Source of the DNA: Kaistia geumhonensis
GTDB taxonomy: Bacteria > Pseudomonadota > Alphaproteobacteria > Rhizobiales > Kaistiaceae
DNA: 64,000 nt
NCBI RefSeq assembly: GCF_030815145.1
Contig: NZ_JAUSWJ010000001.1
Location: forward strand, 682,001 to 746,000
Direction of reading: 5' to 3'
In this document: positions 9,370-18,636 of the stretch, in pieces
Layout: each line of letters starts with the position of its first letter
Position numbering within the stretch: position 1 is the first letter of the stretch
Position numbers and translations under genes: made by a program
The notes under the pieces: generated by a model
Seen by the model: the letters and a program-made list of their open reading frames with translations, nothing else
Told to the model about the DNA's origin: nothing
Database searches by the model: none

Positions 9370-10725
9370 CTACTCCGCGGCGGTACCGAGGATCGATGCC
9401 TCGACATCGCCCGCCGTCGCAGCCCGCCCGACGCCCTCGTAGGTAAAGCCGTGGCGAGCCACCTCGTCCGGGCTGTAGACATTGCGCAGGTCGACGAGAA
9501 CCGGCGCGCGCATCGCCGCCTTCAGCCGCGCGAAATCCAGCGCCCGGAACTGGTCCCATTCCGTCACCAGGACCAGAGCATCCGCGCCCGCCGCCGCCTC
9601 GTATGGGCTCTCGGCATAGCTGACTGCGTCGTCGAGAAGCGGCTTCGCCGCCTCCATGCCGACCGGATCGTGCGCCACGACCTTCGCTCCGGCATCCTGC
9701 AGCGCCTGGATGATCGACAGCGACGGCGCCTCTCGCATGTCGTCGGTGCGCGGCTTGAAGGTCAGCCCGAGCACGGCCACGACCTTGCCGCGAGCATCCC
9801 CGCCACAGGCCGCGATGACCTTCCGCGCCATCGCCCGCTTGCGCTGGTCGTTGATCGCCACCGTGGTTTCGATCAGCCGCACCGCGCTGCCATGATCCTG
9901 CGCCGTCTTGACCAGCGCCAGAGTGTCCTTCGGGAAGCAGGAGCCGCCATAGCCGGGGCCGGCATGCAGGAACTTCGAGCCGATCCGATTGTCGAGGCCG
10001 ATGCCGCGCGACACCGCCTGCACGTCCGCGCCCACTTCCTCGCAGAGATCGGCGATCTCGTTGATGAAGGTGATCTTCATCGCCAGGAACGCGTTCGCCG
10101 CATATTTGATCAACTCGGAAGAGCGACGCGAGGTGAATACGATCGGCGAGGCATTGAGGTAGAGCGGCCGGTAGACCTCGACCATCGGCTCGCGCGCCCG
10201 CTCGTCCTCGAGGCCGACCACGATGCGGTCCGGCTTCTTGAAATCGCCGATCGCGGCGCCTTCGCGCAGGAATTCCGGGTTCGACACGACAGCGACATCG
10301 GCGGCGGGGTTCGTCTCGCGGATGATCCGCTCGACCTCGTCGCCCGTCCCCACCGGAACGGTCGACTTCGTCACCACCACGGTGAAGCCCGTCACCGCCA
10401 GCGCGATCTCGCGCGCCGCCGCGTAGACATAGGAGAGATCGGCATGACCGTCGCCACGTCGCGACGGGGTGCCGACCGCGATGAATACCATGTCCGCCGC
10501 GGCCACGGCACCGGCGAGCTCGGTCGTGAACGAGAGCCGACCGGCCTTCACATTCTCAGCGACCAGCGCATCGAGCCCCGGCTCGTAGATCGGAATCTCG
10601 CCACGCTCCAGCGCCTCGATCTTGGCCACTGCCTTGTCGACGCAGACCACGCTATGGCCGAAATCCGCAAAACACGCACCGGACACCAAACCGACATAGC
10701 CGGAACCGATCATCGCAATCTTCAC
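9370..10725 (-). CDS. ugd: UDP-glucose 6-dehydrogenase
   Basis: Oxidises UDP-glucose to UDP-glucuronate with two NAD, supplying acidic sugar for exopolysaccharide. 451 aa from the GTG at 10725, which is preceded by GAGGAG at a good distance; an upstream in-frame ATG at 10794 would add 23 unconserved residues. Seen are the Rossmann start KIAMIGSGYVGLVSGACFAD, the catalytic cysteine in GPGYGGSCFPKDT, and the C-terminal UDP-binding domain beginning near VAVLGLTFKPRTDDMREAPS. It precedes gmd in the same direction with a 203-nt gap, so it may have a separate promoter. Confidence 0.97.
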   Translation of the reverse strand: MKIAMIGSGYVGLVSGACFADFGHSVVCVDKAVAKIEALERGEIPIYEPGLDALVAENVKAGRLSFTTELAGAVAAADMVFIAVGTPSRRGDGHADLSYVYAAAREIALAVTGFTVVVTKSTVPVGTGDEVERIIRETNPAADVAVVSNPEFLREGAAIGDFKKPDRIVVGLEDERAREPMVEVYRPLYLNASPIVFTSRRSSELIKYAANAFLAMKITFINEIADLCEEVGADVQAVSRGIGLDNRIGSKFLHAGPGYGGSCFPKDTLALVKTAQDHGSAVRLIETTVAINDQRKRAMARKVIAACGGDARGKVVAVLGLTFKPRTDDMREAPSLSIIQALQDAGAKVVAHDPVGMEAAKPLLDDAVSYAESPYEAAAGADALVLVTEWDQFRALDFARLKAAMRAPVLVDLRNVYSPDEVARHGFTYEGVGRAATAGDVEASILGTAAE

Positions 10726-10875
10726 GGTCAGTCTCCTCAATTCGGCATAGCCATGGGGTCCGGCTGCGCGAGCCCCGGCGATCGACGCGGACATTGACCG
10801 GAAATTGTGCGCCGCACAAGACCCGGAACGCTGCCAGGCCCTTACGGGCCGGAGCGAATGTTGCGCGCTTGCACC

Positions 10876-11154
10876 TCAGCCCCGGAGCGAGGCGGCGTAG
10901 CGCATGCGGAGATCGTTCTGTCGCTGCCTCACCATTCCCGGGATGAGGAAGATATCGACGAGAACCCAGATGAAGCCGATCAGAACGAAATAGCTGAGAA
11001 TCTGGAGTACGGCGCTGCCCGGGCGGCCGAGATAGAAGCGGTGCGCCGACACGAACCACAGGAAGAACCAGAACAGATAGGCGACCAAGACGCTCGGCCC
11101 GTCATTGGCGACGCGCGCTTCGATCAAGAGCTGCTGCTCGGTCGAGAGGCTCAC
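10876..11154 (-). CDS. TM2 domain-containing membrane protein
   Basis: 92 aa. Two hydrophobic segments, about residues 22-40 ([22 protein letters not shown]) and 47-70, are linked by the [11 protein letters not shown] turn that defines the TM2 domain. The function of TM2 proteins is not established. The start is a GTG at 11154 whose bases overlap the lolD stop codon as GTGA, so it is probably translated by coupling from the lolCD operon. That links it by expression to lipoprotein export, without proof of a shared role. Confidence 0.82.
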   Translation of the reverse strand: MSLSTEQQLLIEARVANDGPSVLVAYLFWFFLWFVSAHRFYLGRPGSAVLQILSYFVLIGFIWVLVDIFLIPGMVRQRQNDLRMRYAASLRG

Positions 11155-11879
11155 AGTTCGACGACCTTTCCGCCTGAAAGCGTGATGCGCCGATCCATGC
11201 GTTCGGCGAGGTCCATGTTGTGAGTGACGATCAGCGCAGCAAGTCCGGAGGCGCGCACCAGAGCGGCCAGGGCATCAAAAACGTAATGGGCGGTGGTCGG
11301 ATCGAGATTGCCCGTCGGCTCGTCGGCGAGGAGCAGGCGCGGTGCATTCGCCACGGCGCGGGCGATCGCCACGCGCTGCTGCTCGCCTCCCGAAAGCTCG
11401 GACGGGCGATGATTCTTGCGCTCGGCGAGCCGCATATAGGCGAGCAGAGCCTCGGCGCGCGTCGCCGCCTCCTTGCGAGGCAGGCCGCGGATCAACTGCG
11501 GCATCATCACATTCTCCAGCGCCGTGAATTCGGGCAGGAGATGGTGAAACTGGTAGACGAAGCCGATCTTGTTGCGCCTGATCGCCGTCCGGTCGGCATC
11601 CGTGACGGCGGTCACCGAATTGCCGTCGATCAGCACGTCGCCCTTGTCGGGCCGCTCCAGCAGACCGGCGATGTGGAGAAGGGTCGACTTGCCCGCGCCC
11701 GACGGTGCGACGAGCGCGACGATCTCGCCCGTCGAAACCGACAGATCGGCGCCGCTCAGAACGGACAGCCGGCCGGCGCCCTCGCGATAATGTCGTTCGA
11801 TGCCCTGCAGGCGCAGGACCGGCGGCGGCGCGGCGCGGCGCTCGATCGGCCGCTGGGGATCGGTCACGGTCTCGCTCAT
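11151..11879 (-). CDS. lolD: Lipoprotein-releasing ABC transporter, ATP-binding protein LolD
   Basis: ATPase of the LolCDE complex that extracts lipoproteins from the inner membrane for transport to the outer membrane. 242 aa. Walker A is APSGAGKST, the Q-loop lies in [19 protein letters not shown], the signature is [14 protein letters not shown], and Walker B is [12 protein letters not shown], followed by the H-loop VTHNMDLA. Walker A has A-P-S rather than the common G-x-S start, which still fits GxxGxGKS loosely. The ATG at 11879 overlaps the stop of the permease gene as ATGA. An in-frame extension to 12098 runs inside the permease gene and is not used. Confidence 0.95.
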   Translation of the reverse strand: MSETVTDPQRPIERRAAPPPVLRLQGIERHYREGAGRLSVLSGADLSVSTGEIVALVAPSGAGKSTLLHIAGLLERPDKGDVLIDGNSVTAVTDADRTAIRRNKIGFVYQFHHLLPEFTALENVMMPQLIRGLPRKEAATRAEALLAYMRLAERKNHRPSELSGGEQQRVAIARAVANAPRLLLADEPTGNLDPTTAHYVFDALAALVRASGLAALIVTHNMDLAERMDRRITLSGGKVVEL

Positions 11880-13144
11880 TCGTAGCGCAGCGCCTCCACG
11901 GGATCGAGGCGGGCGGCCCGCCATGCCGGATAGATGGTCGCGAGATAGGAGAGCACGATCGCCATGATGACGATACTCGTCACTTCGGCGGGCTCCATCC
12001 GCGCCGGAAGGCGGGATAGGAAATAGAGTTCGGGCGAGAAGATCTCCGTCCGCGTCAGCCAGGAGACGAACTGGCGGATCGATTCGACGTTCCAGCACAC
12101 CACCGTGCCGAGAATGACGCCGAACAGCGTGCCGAAGGTGCCGATCGCCGCGCCGGTCAGGAAGAAGACGCGAAGGATCGCACCGCGCGTCGCGCCCATT
12201 GTTCTCAGGATGGCGATGTCGTGGCCCTTGTCCTTCACCAGCATGGTCATGCCGGAGATGATGTTGAGCGCCGCCACCAGCACGATCAGCGTCAGGATCA
12301 TGAACATCATGTTCCGCTCCACCTCGAGGGCGGAGAAGAAGGTCATGTTGCGCTGCCGCCAGTCGGTTATGAGCACCGGCCGACCGGCTGCGGTCTCGAT
12401 CATCGGCGTCAGCGTGCCGGCCATCTCGGGATCGTCGAGATAGACCTCGACGGCCGAGGCCTTGTCGTCCTGGTTGAAATAGAGCTGCGCCTCGGCGAAG
12501 GGCATGAAGACGAAGGTCGAATCATATTCCGACATACCGATCTCGAAGATCGCCGTGACCGGATAGGCCTTCACGCGCGGCGTCACCCCCATCGGCGTGA
12601 CTGCCCCGCGTGGCGAAACCAGCGTGATCTTGTCGCCGATCGAGAGGCCGAGCGCGGTCGCGAGGCGCGTCCCGATGGCGACACCGCCGGCCGTGTCGAA
12701 ATCCTTCAGCGTGCCCTGGCGGATGTTGCTGGCGACGCCGGGGACGGAGGGCAGGTCCTCGGCCCGGATGCCGCGCACCAGCGCGCCGTTCGACGTCGAC
12801 GCGCCGGAGGCCAGGACCTGGCCTTCCACGAAGGGAATCGCAGCCTTGACCCCCTTCACCATCGCGATGCGCGAGGCGACATCGGCGAAATCGGTGAAGG
12901 GCGTGTCGATCGGCTGCACGATCATGTGGCCGTTCACGCCGAGGATCTTGCCGATCAGCTCGTATCGGAAGCCGTTCATGACGGCCATCACGATGATGAG
13001 CGTCGCTACGCCCAGCATGATGCCGACGAAGGAGAAGCCGGCGATGATCGAGATGAACGTCTCACGCCGGCGGGCCCGCAGATAGCGCCCCGCCAGCATC
13101 CACTCAAAAGGTGAAAAGGCCTTGGTGCCGGTCGGCTCCGCCAT
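11876..13144 (-). CDS. lolC: Lipoprotein-releasing ABC transporter permease LolC/LolE family
   Basis: 422 aa inner-membrane permease. The N-terminus [19 protein letters not shown], then a first membrane helix [23 protein letters not shown], a large periplasmic domain (about residues 50-270) and three C-terminal helices of the FtsX type (about 280-410, with [20 protein letters not shown]) are the LolC/E layout. Alphaproteobacteria often have one gene for both LolC and LolE, as here, so the complex is probably a homodimer with LolD. It ends in an ATGA overlap with lolD and lies 61 nt downstream of proS. Confidence 0.94.
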   Translation of the reverse strand: MAEPTGTKAFSPFEWMLAGRYLRARRRETFISIIAGFSFVGIMLGVATLIIVMAVMNGFRYELIGKILGVNGHMIVQPIDTPFTDFADVASRIAMVKGVKAAIPFVEGQVLASGASTSNGALVRGIRAEDLPSVPGVASNIRQGTLKDFDTAGGVAIGTRLATALGLSIGDKITLVSPRGAVTPMGVTPRVKAYPVTAIFEIGMSEYDSTFVFMPFAEAQLYFNQDDKASAVEVYLDDPEMAGTLTPMIETAAGRPVLITDWRQRNMTFFSALEVERNMMFMILTLIVLVAALNIISGMTMLVKDKGHDIAILRTMGATRGAILRVFFLTGAAIGTFGTLFGVILGTVVCWNVESIRQFVSWLTRTEIFSPELYFLSRLPARMEPAEVTSIVIMAIVLSYLATIYPAWRAARLDPVEALRYE

Positions 13145-13205
13145 CGCAATCCTGTCCCGAGCGCGCGGGGACCGCGCCTTGCAGCCGACGGTGCCTCACC
13201 GGCTT

Positions 13206-14525
13206 TCAGCCGGCGATCAGCCGATTCACCGCCGCGTCGAGTGTAAGCGTTTCCCGCTCGCCCGTCGCGCGCCGTTTCAGCTCGACCTCGCCGCTCGCGA
13301 GGCCCTTCGGACCGACGATGAGCTGCCAGGGCAGGCCGATCAGGTCCATGGTGGCGAACTTGGCGCCGGCCCGTCCGTCGACATCATCGTAAAGGACTTC
13401 GATTCCGGCTTTCGTGAGGCGCTCGTAGAGACCGTCGCAGGCCGCGTCGGTGGCCGCGTCGCCAACCTTCAGGTTGACGAGACCGACGCGATACGGCGCG
13501 ACGCCCTCGGGCCAGATGATGCCGGCCTCGTCATGGCTCGCCTCGATGATCGCCGCCACGAGCCGCGAAACGCCGATGCCGTAGGAACCCATATGGACGT
13601 CGTGGTCCGCGCCGTCAGGACCGGTGACCTTGGCGCCCATCGGCGTCGAATATTTCGTGCCGAAATAGAAGACCTGGCCGACCTCGATGCCGCGCGCCTC
13701 GAGCCGCCGCTCTTCGGGGAGCGACTCGAACGCCGCCTTGTCGTGCATTTCCTCGGTCGCGGCGTATTTGGCCGTCCAGGCGGAGACGATCGGCGTCAGA
13801 TCGCCCTCGAAATCGACATCGGTTCCCGGCACGGGAACGTCGAGCGCCTCGCGGTCCAGGAACACGGCGCTCTCGCCCGTCGAGGCGAGAACGATGAACT
13901 CGTGCGTCGCGTCGCCGCCGATGGGGCCCGAATCGGCGCGCATCGGGATCGCCTTCACGCCGAGCCGGTCGAAGGTGCGCAGATAGGCGACGAACATGCG
14001 GTTATAGGCGCGCCGCGCCGCCGCCTCGTCGATGTCGAATGAATAGGCGTCCTTCATCAGGAACTCGCGGCCGCGCATGACGCCGAAGCGGGGGCGCACC
14101 TCGTCGCGGAACTTCCACTGGATATGGTAGAGGTTGAGCGGCAGCTCCTTGTAGGACCGCACATAGCTGCGGAAGATGTCCGTGACCATCTCCTCGTTGG
14201 TCGGACCGTAGAGCATGTCGCGCTCGTGCCGGTCCTTGATGCGCAGCATCTCCTTGCCGTAGTCGTCGTATCGGCCGCTCTCGCGCCACAGGTCGGCGGA
14301 CTGCAGCGTCGGCATCAGAATCTCGATGGCCCCGGCCCTGTCCTGCTCCTCGCGCACGACCTGCTCGATTTTCGAAAGCACACGCTGGCCGAGCGGCAGC
14401 CAGGCATAGATTCCCGCCGCCTGCTGGCGGATGAGACCGGCCCGCAGCATCAGCCGGTGCGAGACGATCTCGGCCTCCTTGGGCGTATCGCGGAGCGTCG
14501 GCAGGAAGGAACGGGAAAGGCGCAT
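13206..14525 (-). CDS. proS: Prolyl-tRNA synthetase
   Basis: Charges tRNA-Pro with proline. 439 aa, the short form found in alphaproteobacteria that lacks the inserted editing domain of the 570-aa enzymes. Class II motifs are visible: motif 2 around [31 protein letters not shown] and motif 3 in [16 protein letters not shown]; the anticodon-binding domain starts near [11 protein letters not shown]. The ATG at 14525 gives the usual [13 protein letters not shown] start; GGAG lies seven bases upstream, and a second ATG at 14528 is too close to it. It leads a leftward operon with lolC, lolD and the TM2 gene. Confidence 0.97.
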   Translation of the reverse strand: MRLSRSFLPTLRDTPKEAEIVSHRLMLRAGLIRQQAAGIYAWLPLGQRVLSKIEQVVREEQDRAGAIEILMPTLQSADLWRESGRYDDYGKEMLRIKDRHERDMLYGPTNEEMVTDIFRSYVRSYKELPLNLYHIQWKFRDEVRPRFGVMRGREFLMKDAYSFDIDEAAARRAYNRMFVAYLRTFDRLGVKAIPMRADSGPIGGDATHEFIVLASTGESAVFLDREALDVPVPGTDVDFEGDLTPIVSAWTAKYAATEEMHDKAAFESLPEERRLEARGIEVGQVFYFGTKYSTPMGAKVTGPDGADHDVHMGSYGIGVSRLVAAIIEASHDEAGIIWPEGVAPYRVGLVNLKVGDAATDAACDGLYERLTKAGIEVLYDDVDGRAGAKFATMDLIGLPWQLIVGPKGLASGEVELKRRATGERETLTLDAAVNRLIAG

Positions 14526-14699
14526 CATCAGCTCCGGACGAGTCGAATTCGGGGCGTCATCAAGCCACAAACGGCTCGGATTTCAAGGGAAACTGCCACC
14601 CGCCGCGTTCTGGGCAGCCCATGCTTTGGGCAGTGTGACCATGATGGTGCAATGCAAGCAGATCGGCGCATCGCAACACGTCTCGGAACGCTTCACTAA

Positions 14700-14996
14700 G
14701 GTCAGCCATGCTGACGCAAAAAAAGTGAGCGGGTCATGCACAAATTGGTGACAAGCACCCCGGCATTGGATAACGTCCCCTGCCATAAGAAAGGGGTCGG
14801 CATTTACAAGCACGGCTCCACCAACAGGCATCGCGGTCTAAGTCTTGGGAGGAAGCTCCCCTCCGGCGCGCCGCAAGGCAGCAGCCGCCGGGTCCGAATA
14901 AACAATTCGCAATGCCCTCAGGGGCAGGTTGCTCGGCTACGAGGGGATAGAACGCGAACTCGACAAAGCAAGGCTCTCGCGAGCCTTGCTTTTTTT
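14700..14996 (+). ncRNA. Candidate small RNA ending in an orphan rho-independent terminator
   Basis: The 549 bases between proS and thiD contain no convincing protein gene, yet a strong rightward terminator stands at 14965-14996. No rightward gene lies upstream within 7 kb to account for it. The stretch is locally less GC-rich and has several inverted repeats (GTCAGC-CAT-GCTGAC at about 14700-14714, GGGAG-GAA-GCTCCC near 14850). A reading frame at 14736-15005 runs through the terminator before stopping, which argues against it being coding. The 5' end is not known; the start given here is arbitrary. It does not match tmRNA, SRP RNA or RNase P RNA by eye. Confidence 0.42.
14965..14996 (+). terminator. 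Rho-independent terminator, rightward
   Basis: A perfect 9-bp stem GCAAGGCTC/GAGCCTTGC (14968-14976 with 14981-14989), loop TCGC, followed by seven T (14990-14996). The stem can be extended by A-T pairs at its base. On the other strand it is followed only by TTTG, so the direction is rightward. Confidence 0.85.
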
Positions 14997-15074
14997 ATTG
15001 CCTGAATATGGGGATTTTTGCTTACGCTATACTGTTAACCCTGTTCAGTCGTCGATCTGACCAGCGCGGTGTTT

Positions 15075-15878
15075 TCACTCGATCCACCAGCGATGAAAAT
15101 GGTGGACTGGCCCGTGGCCCTTCCCGATCGACAGCCGGTCGGCTGCCGCGATCGCCTCGCTCACATAGCGCTTGCCCGTCTCGACCGCCGCCTCGAGGTC
15201 CTCGCCGAGCGCAAGGCCCGCCGCGATCGCCGAGGACAGCGTGCAACCGGTCCCATGCGTGTTGCGTGTGGCGATACGGGGCGCGCGATACCAGCGGCGG
15301 ATCGTCGGCGACAGCAGCAGATCGGCACTTTCGGGACCCTCGCCATGGCCGCCCTTGAGCAGCACCGCCCGCGCGCCGAGGTCGAGGATCGCCTCTGCCT
15401 GTGCCATCATCTCCGTCTCGCTGGCGGCGACCGGCGCACCGACGAGACGAGCGGCCTCGCGCATGTTGGGCGTCACCAGCGCGGCGCGCGGCAGCAGGTC
15501 GGCAACCAGCACCGCCACAGCCTCCTCGCGCAGCAGCATGTCGCCGCTCGTCGCCACCATCACCGGATCGAGCACCACCTCGCGCTGGTCGAACCTGTCG
15601 AGTCCGGCCGCGACGGCACGGATGACGTCCGGCTGCGAGAGCATGCCGATCTTCACGGCTCCGACGTCGAGATCCGAGAAGACGGCGTCGATCTGCGCCG
15701 TGACGAACGCCGCCGGGACATCGTGGATGGCCGTCACGCCGAGCGTGTTCTGCGCCGTCAGAGCCGCGATGACCGAGGCGCCGTAGACGCCGAGCGCGGA
15801 AAAGGTCTTGAGATCGGCCTGGATGCCGGCCCCGCCGCCCGAATCCGAGCCGGCGATGGTCACTGCGATGGCGGTCAT
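15075..15878 (-). CDS. thiD: Hydroxymethylpyrimidine/phosphomethylpyrimidine kinase
   Basis: Phosphorylates HMP and HMP-phosphate for thiamine synthesis and salvage. 267 aa, normal length. Ribokinase-fold landmarks are [20 protein letters not shown] at the N-terminus, [14 protein letters not shown], and the anion-hole/base region [18 protein letters not shown]. The ATG at 15878 has AGGA six bases upstream; an ATG at 15890 overlaps the stop of the transporter gene as ATGA and is the alternative. The gene follows an EamA transporter directly, which may be a partner in precursor uptake, but this is only inference. A TenA homologue is encoded at 33.5-34.2 kb. Confidence 0.95.
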   Translation of the reverse strand: MTAIAVTIAGSDSGGGAGIQADLKTFSALGVYGASVIAALTAQNTLGVTAIHDVPAAFVTAQIDAVFSDLDVGAVKIGMLSQPDVIRAVAAGLDRFDQREVVLDPVMVATSGDMLLREEAVAVLVADLLPRAALVTPNMREAARLVGAPVAASETEMMAQAEAILDLGARAVLLKGGHGEGPESADLLLSPTIRRWYRAPRIATRNTHGTGCTLSSAIAAGLALGEDLEAAVETGKRYVSEAIAAADRLSIGKGHGPVHHFHRWWIE

Positions 15879-15886
15879 GGCGGTCC

Positions 15887-16825
15887 TCATTGCTCCGGGT
15901 CGAAAGGCGTCTTCACCGCCGCCTTGCGTGCGCGGGCGAGATTGAGCCTCTGCTCGCGATAGATGACGAAAAGGCCCGACGCGATCACGATGGCCGAACC
16001 TATCAGCATCGAAAGGCCCGGCAGGGTATCGAACAGGAGATAGCCGACGAGGATCGCCCAGACCATCGAGACATATTCGAAGGGCGCGATTAGCGAGGCC
16101 TCGCCATAGCGATAGCTCTGCGTCAGCAGCACCTGCCCGATACCGCCGCAGATGCCGCAGCCGACGAGCAGCACCCATTCGGTTGCCGTCGGCAGCACCC
16201 AGCCGAAGGGCAGCGTGACGAGCATGAACAGCGCGGTAAAGGACGAGAAATAGACGACGATGGTCGAGGGGTCCTCCGACCAGGTCAGGCGCCGCGTCTG
16301 CGTCGCCGCGAGCGCGCCGAAGGCGGCGCCGGCCAGCGCGAAGGCTGCGCCGATGGTGCTGCGGTCCGGACCATCGGTCTCGACATAGCCGGAGACGATG
16401 ACCACGATCCCGACGAGGCCGACCACCACCGCCGTCCACCGATAGACACGGATCGTCTCGCCGAGCAGCACGGCCGCGAGGATGACGGTAAGAAGCGGGG
16501 CGGCATAGCCGATCGCGGTGGCATCGGAGAGCGGCAGCAGGGCGAGCGCCGTGAAGCCGCAGAACATCGAGCTGGCGCCGGCGATCGAGCGCAGGAGATG
16601 CCCCCCGATGCGGGGCGTCCGGAACACCGTCGTAAGCTGGCCGCGTGTCGCGACCCAGAAGAGAACCGGAATGAGCGCGAAGGCCGAGCGGAAGAACGCC
16701 ACCTCGCCCGCCGGAATGCGGTCCGAGACGAGCTTGATCTGCGTCGCCATTGCCGTGAAGGCGATGGTCGAGATCACTTTCAGCATGACACCGAACAGAG
16801 GGTGCCGGTGGTGGGCGGCTTCCAT
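15887..16825 (-). CDS. EamA/DMT-family transporter
   Basis: 312 aa inner-membrane protein of ten predicted hydrophobic helices, made of two repeated EamA domains. Typical motifs are [18 protein letters not shown] in the first half, [26 protein letters not shown] before the middle, and a second-half [18 protein letters not shown]. The ATG at 16825 gives [17 protein letters not shown]; longer readings add a low-complexity Pro/Arg stretch. The substrate cannot be predicted. The stop overlaps the possible first ATG of thiD, so the two genes are co-transcribed. Confidence 0.88.
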   Translation of the reverse strand: MEAAHHRHPLFGVMLKVISTIAFTAMATQIKLVSDRIPAGEVAFFRSAFALIPVLFWVATRGQLTTVFRTPRIGGHLLRSIAGASSMFCGFTALALLPLSDATAIGYAAPLLTVILAAVLLGETIRVYRWTAVVVGLVGIVVIVSGYVETDGPDRSTIGAAFALAGAAFGALAATQTRRLTWSEDPSTIVVYFSSFTALFMLVTLPFGWVLPTATEWVLLVGCGICGGIGQVLLTQSYRYGEASLIAPFEYVSMVWAILVGYLLFDTLPGLSMLIGSAIVIASGLFVIYREQRLNLARARKAAVKTPFDPEQ

Positions 16826-17132
16826 GGCCTCAGGGCCCGCGGCGGACCCGTTCCAGCTGAGCGCCGAGGCGGCGCGGAGGATGAACGGCCCTCGGGCCGG
16901 CGGGACCCCGACGAAAACCCGCCCGGCCGGGCGCCGGGCGGCGGCCGCAGACAGGTCAGATCGTCCGGATGCCGAAACTTGCGAGCCTGTCGCAGCGCCC
17001 GGCGGCATGGATCATAGAGGGCACGGCGCCGCCGGTGCAACGGCGGACGCCGACCGCCCGCCTTTTCGCGACCAAAATCGCGTGCTAGGCAGCGTTCATC
17101 GACTGCGCTCCCAGGATTCCGGCGGCCCCTTC

Positions 17133-17657
17133 ATGATCGCGTGTTCCCTGCGCCTCCTCGGCGCGACGACCCTCATTCTCGCCGGCCTCGCAGCAGCAAG
17201 CGCCCAGGATGCCCTCCCCGATCCTTCGATGCCCGAGATGCCGGCAGCGCCGCAGGCGCCCGACGCCGCAGCGCCCGGCGCGATGCCGCCGGATGCCGTC
17301 GCGCCCGCCCCGGCAGGGCCGACGCGGCTCACCAATCCGGTCGCGGAGTTCGCCGGGCTCGACAAGATCACCGGCCGGATCATCACCTTCGACGTCTACA
17401 TGAACGAGACGGTGCAGTTCGGCGCCCTGCAGGTGACGCCGCGCGTCTGTTATTCGCGCCCGCCGACCGAGCCGCCGCGCACCGATGCCTTCGTGGAGGT
17501 GGACGAGATCACCCTCGCCCGCAAGGTGCGCCGCATCTTCACCGGATGGATGTTCGCCGACAGCCCGGGCCTGCACGCCGTCGACCATGCGGTCTATGAC
17601 GTCTGGCTCGCGAGCTGCAAGACCTCATCGACCGTCGCGCCGCCCGGCAGCCGGTAG
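17133..17657 (+). CDS. DUF2155 domain-containing secreted protein
   Basis: 174 aa. A signal peptide (MIACSLRLLGATTLILAGLAAASA) is followed by a Pro/Ala-rich linker (about residues 25-65) and the DUF2155 domain (about 70-165) with DKITGRIITFDVYMNE, CYSRPPTEPPRTDAFVEVDE and GWMFADSPGLHAVDHAVYDVWL. Two cysteines are retained in the domain. The family is periplasmic and uncharacterised; it is regularly found beside aat and accCB in alphaproteobacteria. The last 64 bases overlap the 3' end of aat on the other strand. Confidence 0.85.
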   Translation: MIACSLRLLGATTLILAGLAAASAQDALPDPSMPEMPAAPQAPDAAAPGAMPPDAVAPAPAGPTRLTNPVAEFAGLDKITGRIITFDVYMNETVQFGALQVTPRVCYSRPPTEPPRTDAFVEVDEITLARKVRRIFTGWMFADSPGLHAVDHAVYDVWLASCKTSSTVAPPGSR

Positions 17658-18271
17658 AAGTCGGCGTCCACGGCGAGCGCTGCTTCCAGCCGCTCGTGAT
17701 AGGCGGCGCGGTCGATCTCGACGGCGCCGAAGCGCTGCAGATGATCCGTCGTGAACTGCGCGTCGAGGAGGCGGAACCCGCCGGCCTTGAGACGCGCCAC
17801 GAGATGGACCAGCGCGATCTTCGACGCGTCCGTGGCGTGGCTGAACATGCTCTCGCCGAAAAAGGCGCCGCGCAGCCGCACGCCATAGAGCCCGCCCACG
17901 AGCTTTCCGTCCTGCCAGGCCTCGACCGTGTGGCAGAAGCCGAGCTCGAAAAGCTCGCCATACAGGCGGCGGATGCGTCCGTTGATCCAGGTCTTGTCGC
18001 GATAGAGCGACGTCTCGTCGCCCGCGCAGCCGTCGATCACGCCGGCGAAATCGGTGTCGATCCGGATTTCGTAGGGCTCCTGTCGCATGGTGCGCGCGAG
18101 GCGCCGCGGGACATGGAAGCTTTCGAGCGGGAAGATGCCGCGACTTTCCGGCTCGATCCAGTAAAGGCCGGGATCATCGGCCGAATCGGACATCGGAAAG
18201 ATGCCGCAGGCATAAGCCTTGAGAAGAACCTGCGGCGTGATCTGCAGCGAGGAGTCGGATTGTCTGGCCAT
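17594..18271 (-). CDS. aat: Leucyl/phenylalanyl-tRNA-protein transferase
   Basis: Transfers Leu or Phe from tRNA to proteins with N-terminal Lys or Arg, marking them for ClpAP under the N-end rule. 225 aa. Visible motifs are LKAYACGIFPMSD, WIEPESRGIFPLESFHVPRRL, TWINGRIRRLYGELFELGFCHTVEAW, GGLYGVRLRGAFFGESMFS and LDAQFTTDHLQRFGA. The ATG at 18271 gives the conserved start SLQITPQVLLKAY shortly after; the frame is open further upstream but the added 58 residues are low-complexity. It overlaps the convergent DUF2155 gene by 64 bases. Confidence 0.95.
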   Translation of the reverse strand: MARQSDSSLQITPQVLLKAYACGIFPMSDSADDPGLYWIEPESRGIFPLESFHVPRRLARTMRQEPYEIRIDTDFAGVIDGCAGDETSLYRDKTWINGRIRRLYGELFELGFCHTVEAWQDGKLVGGLYGVRLRGAFFGESMFSHATDASKIALVHLVARLKAGGFRLLDAQFTTDHLQRFGAVEIDRAAYHERLEAALAVDADFYRLPGGATVDEVLQLASQTS

Positions 18272-18474
18272 GCCGTCGCCCGTGCGCGGCGGCCCCATGC
18301 CGTCCGCACTTCGCCGCGCGCCCCCGCGACGATTCGCAGCATCGCACGAGTTGCGGTGCGGTAGAAGGCGCGGCGGGGAAGAGATGGGGATTGGCGGAGG
18401 CGCCCGGGAGCCAAAGCTCCGAAGGTCAGCACGCATAAGGGCCAAACGCTTCCGGCACTGGACGAGGACATCAT

Positions 18475-18493
18475 GGCCGGGCTTTACCCGGCC
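18475..18493. repeat. Palindromic repeat unit 1
   Basis: Perfect 7-bp inverted repeat GGCCGGG/CCCGGCC around loop CTTTA, lying 69 bases from a second palindrome. It resembles the REP-like intergenic palindromes common in rhizobial genomes. Confidence 0.55.
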
Positions 18494-18561
18494 ATTGACT
18501 GCTTTCCTTCAGCTCAGGGGAGCGGTTCGCACACTCTCCTGCCGCCAAAGACCGACGGCGA

Positions 18562-18581
18562 TGCCCGGATCAAGCCGGGCA
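18562..18581. repeat. Palindromic repeat unit 2
   Basis: Perfect 7-bp inverted repeat TGCCCGG/CCGGGCA around loop ATCAAG. The core GCCCGGATCAAGCCGGGC is a form often seen dispersed in alphaproteobacterial intergenic DNA. With unit 1 it may be one composite element or an accC terminator. Confidence 0.6.
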
Positions 18582-18636
18582 CCATGGCTGAACTCGACAA
18601 CCGTCGCTGCACCTCAGCCGGAGTCGCCGCAGAAGC

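Larger units (their letters stand above)
18272..18636. other. Intergenic region between aat and accC with palindromic repeats
   Basis: 365 bases without a supported gene. It holds the leftward aat promoter region and two palindromes described separately. A 69-codon frame at 18473-18682 consists mostly of the repeat and is not considered coding. Confidence 0.5.

Noticed and set aside
14526-15000. tmRNA, SRP 4.5S RNA or RNase P RNA in the same gap
   Set aside because: No tag-peptide reading frame, no tRNA-like T-arm, and none of the conserved SRP or RNase P cores could be found by eye.
14736-15005. 89-codon frame in the proS-thiD gap as a protein gene
   Set aside because: It runs straight through the strong terminator before its stop codon and has no family resemblance; a non-coding transcript fits better, although a shorter peptide is not excluded.
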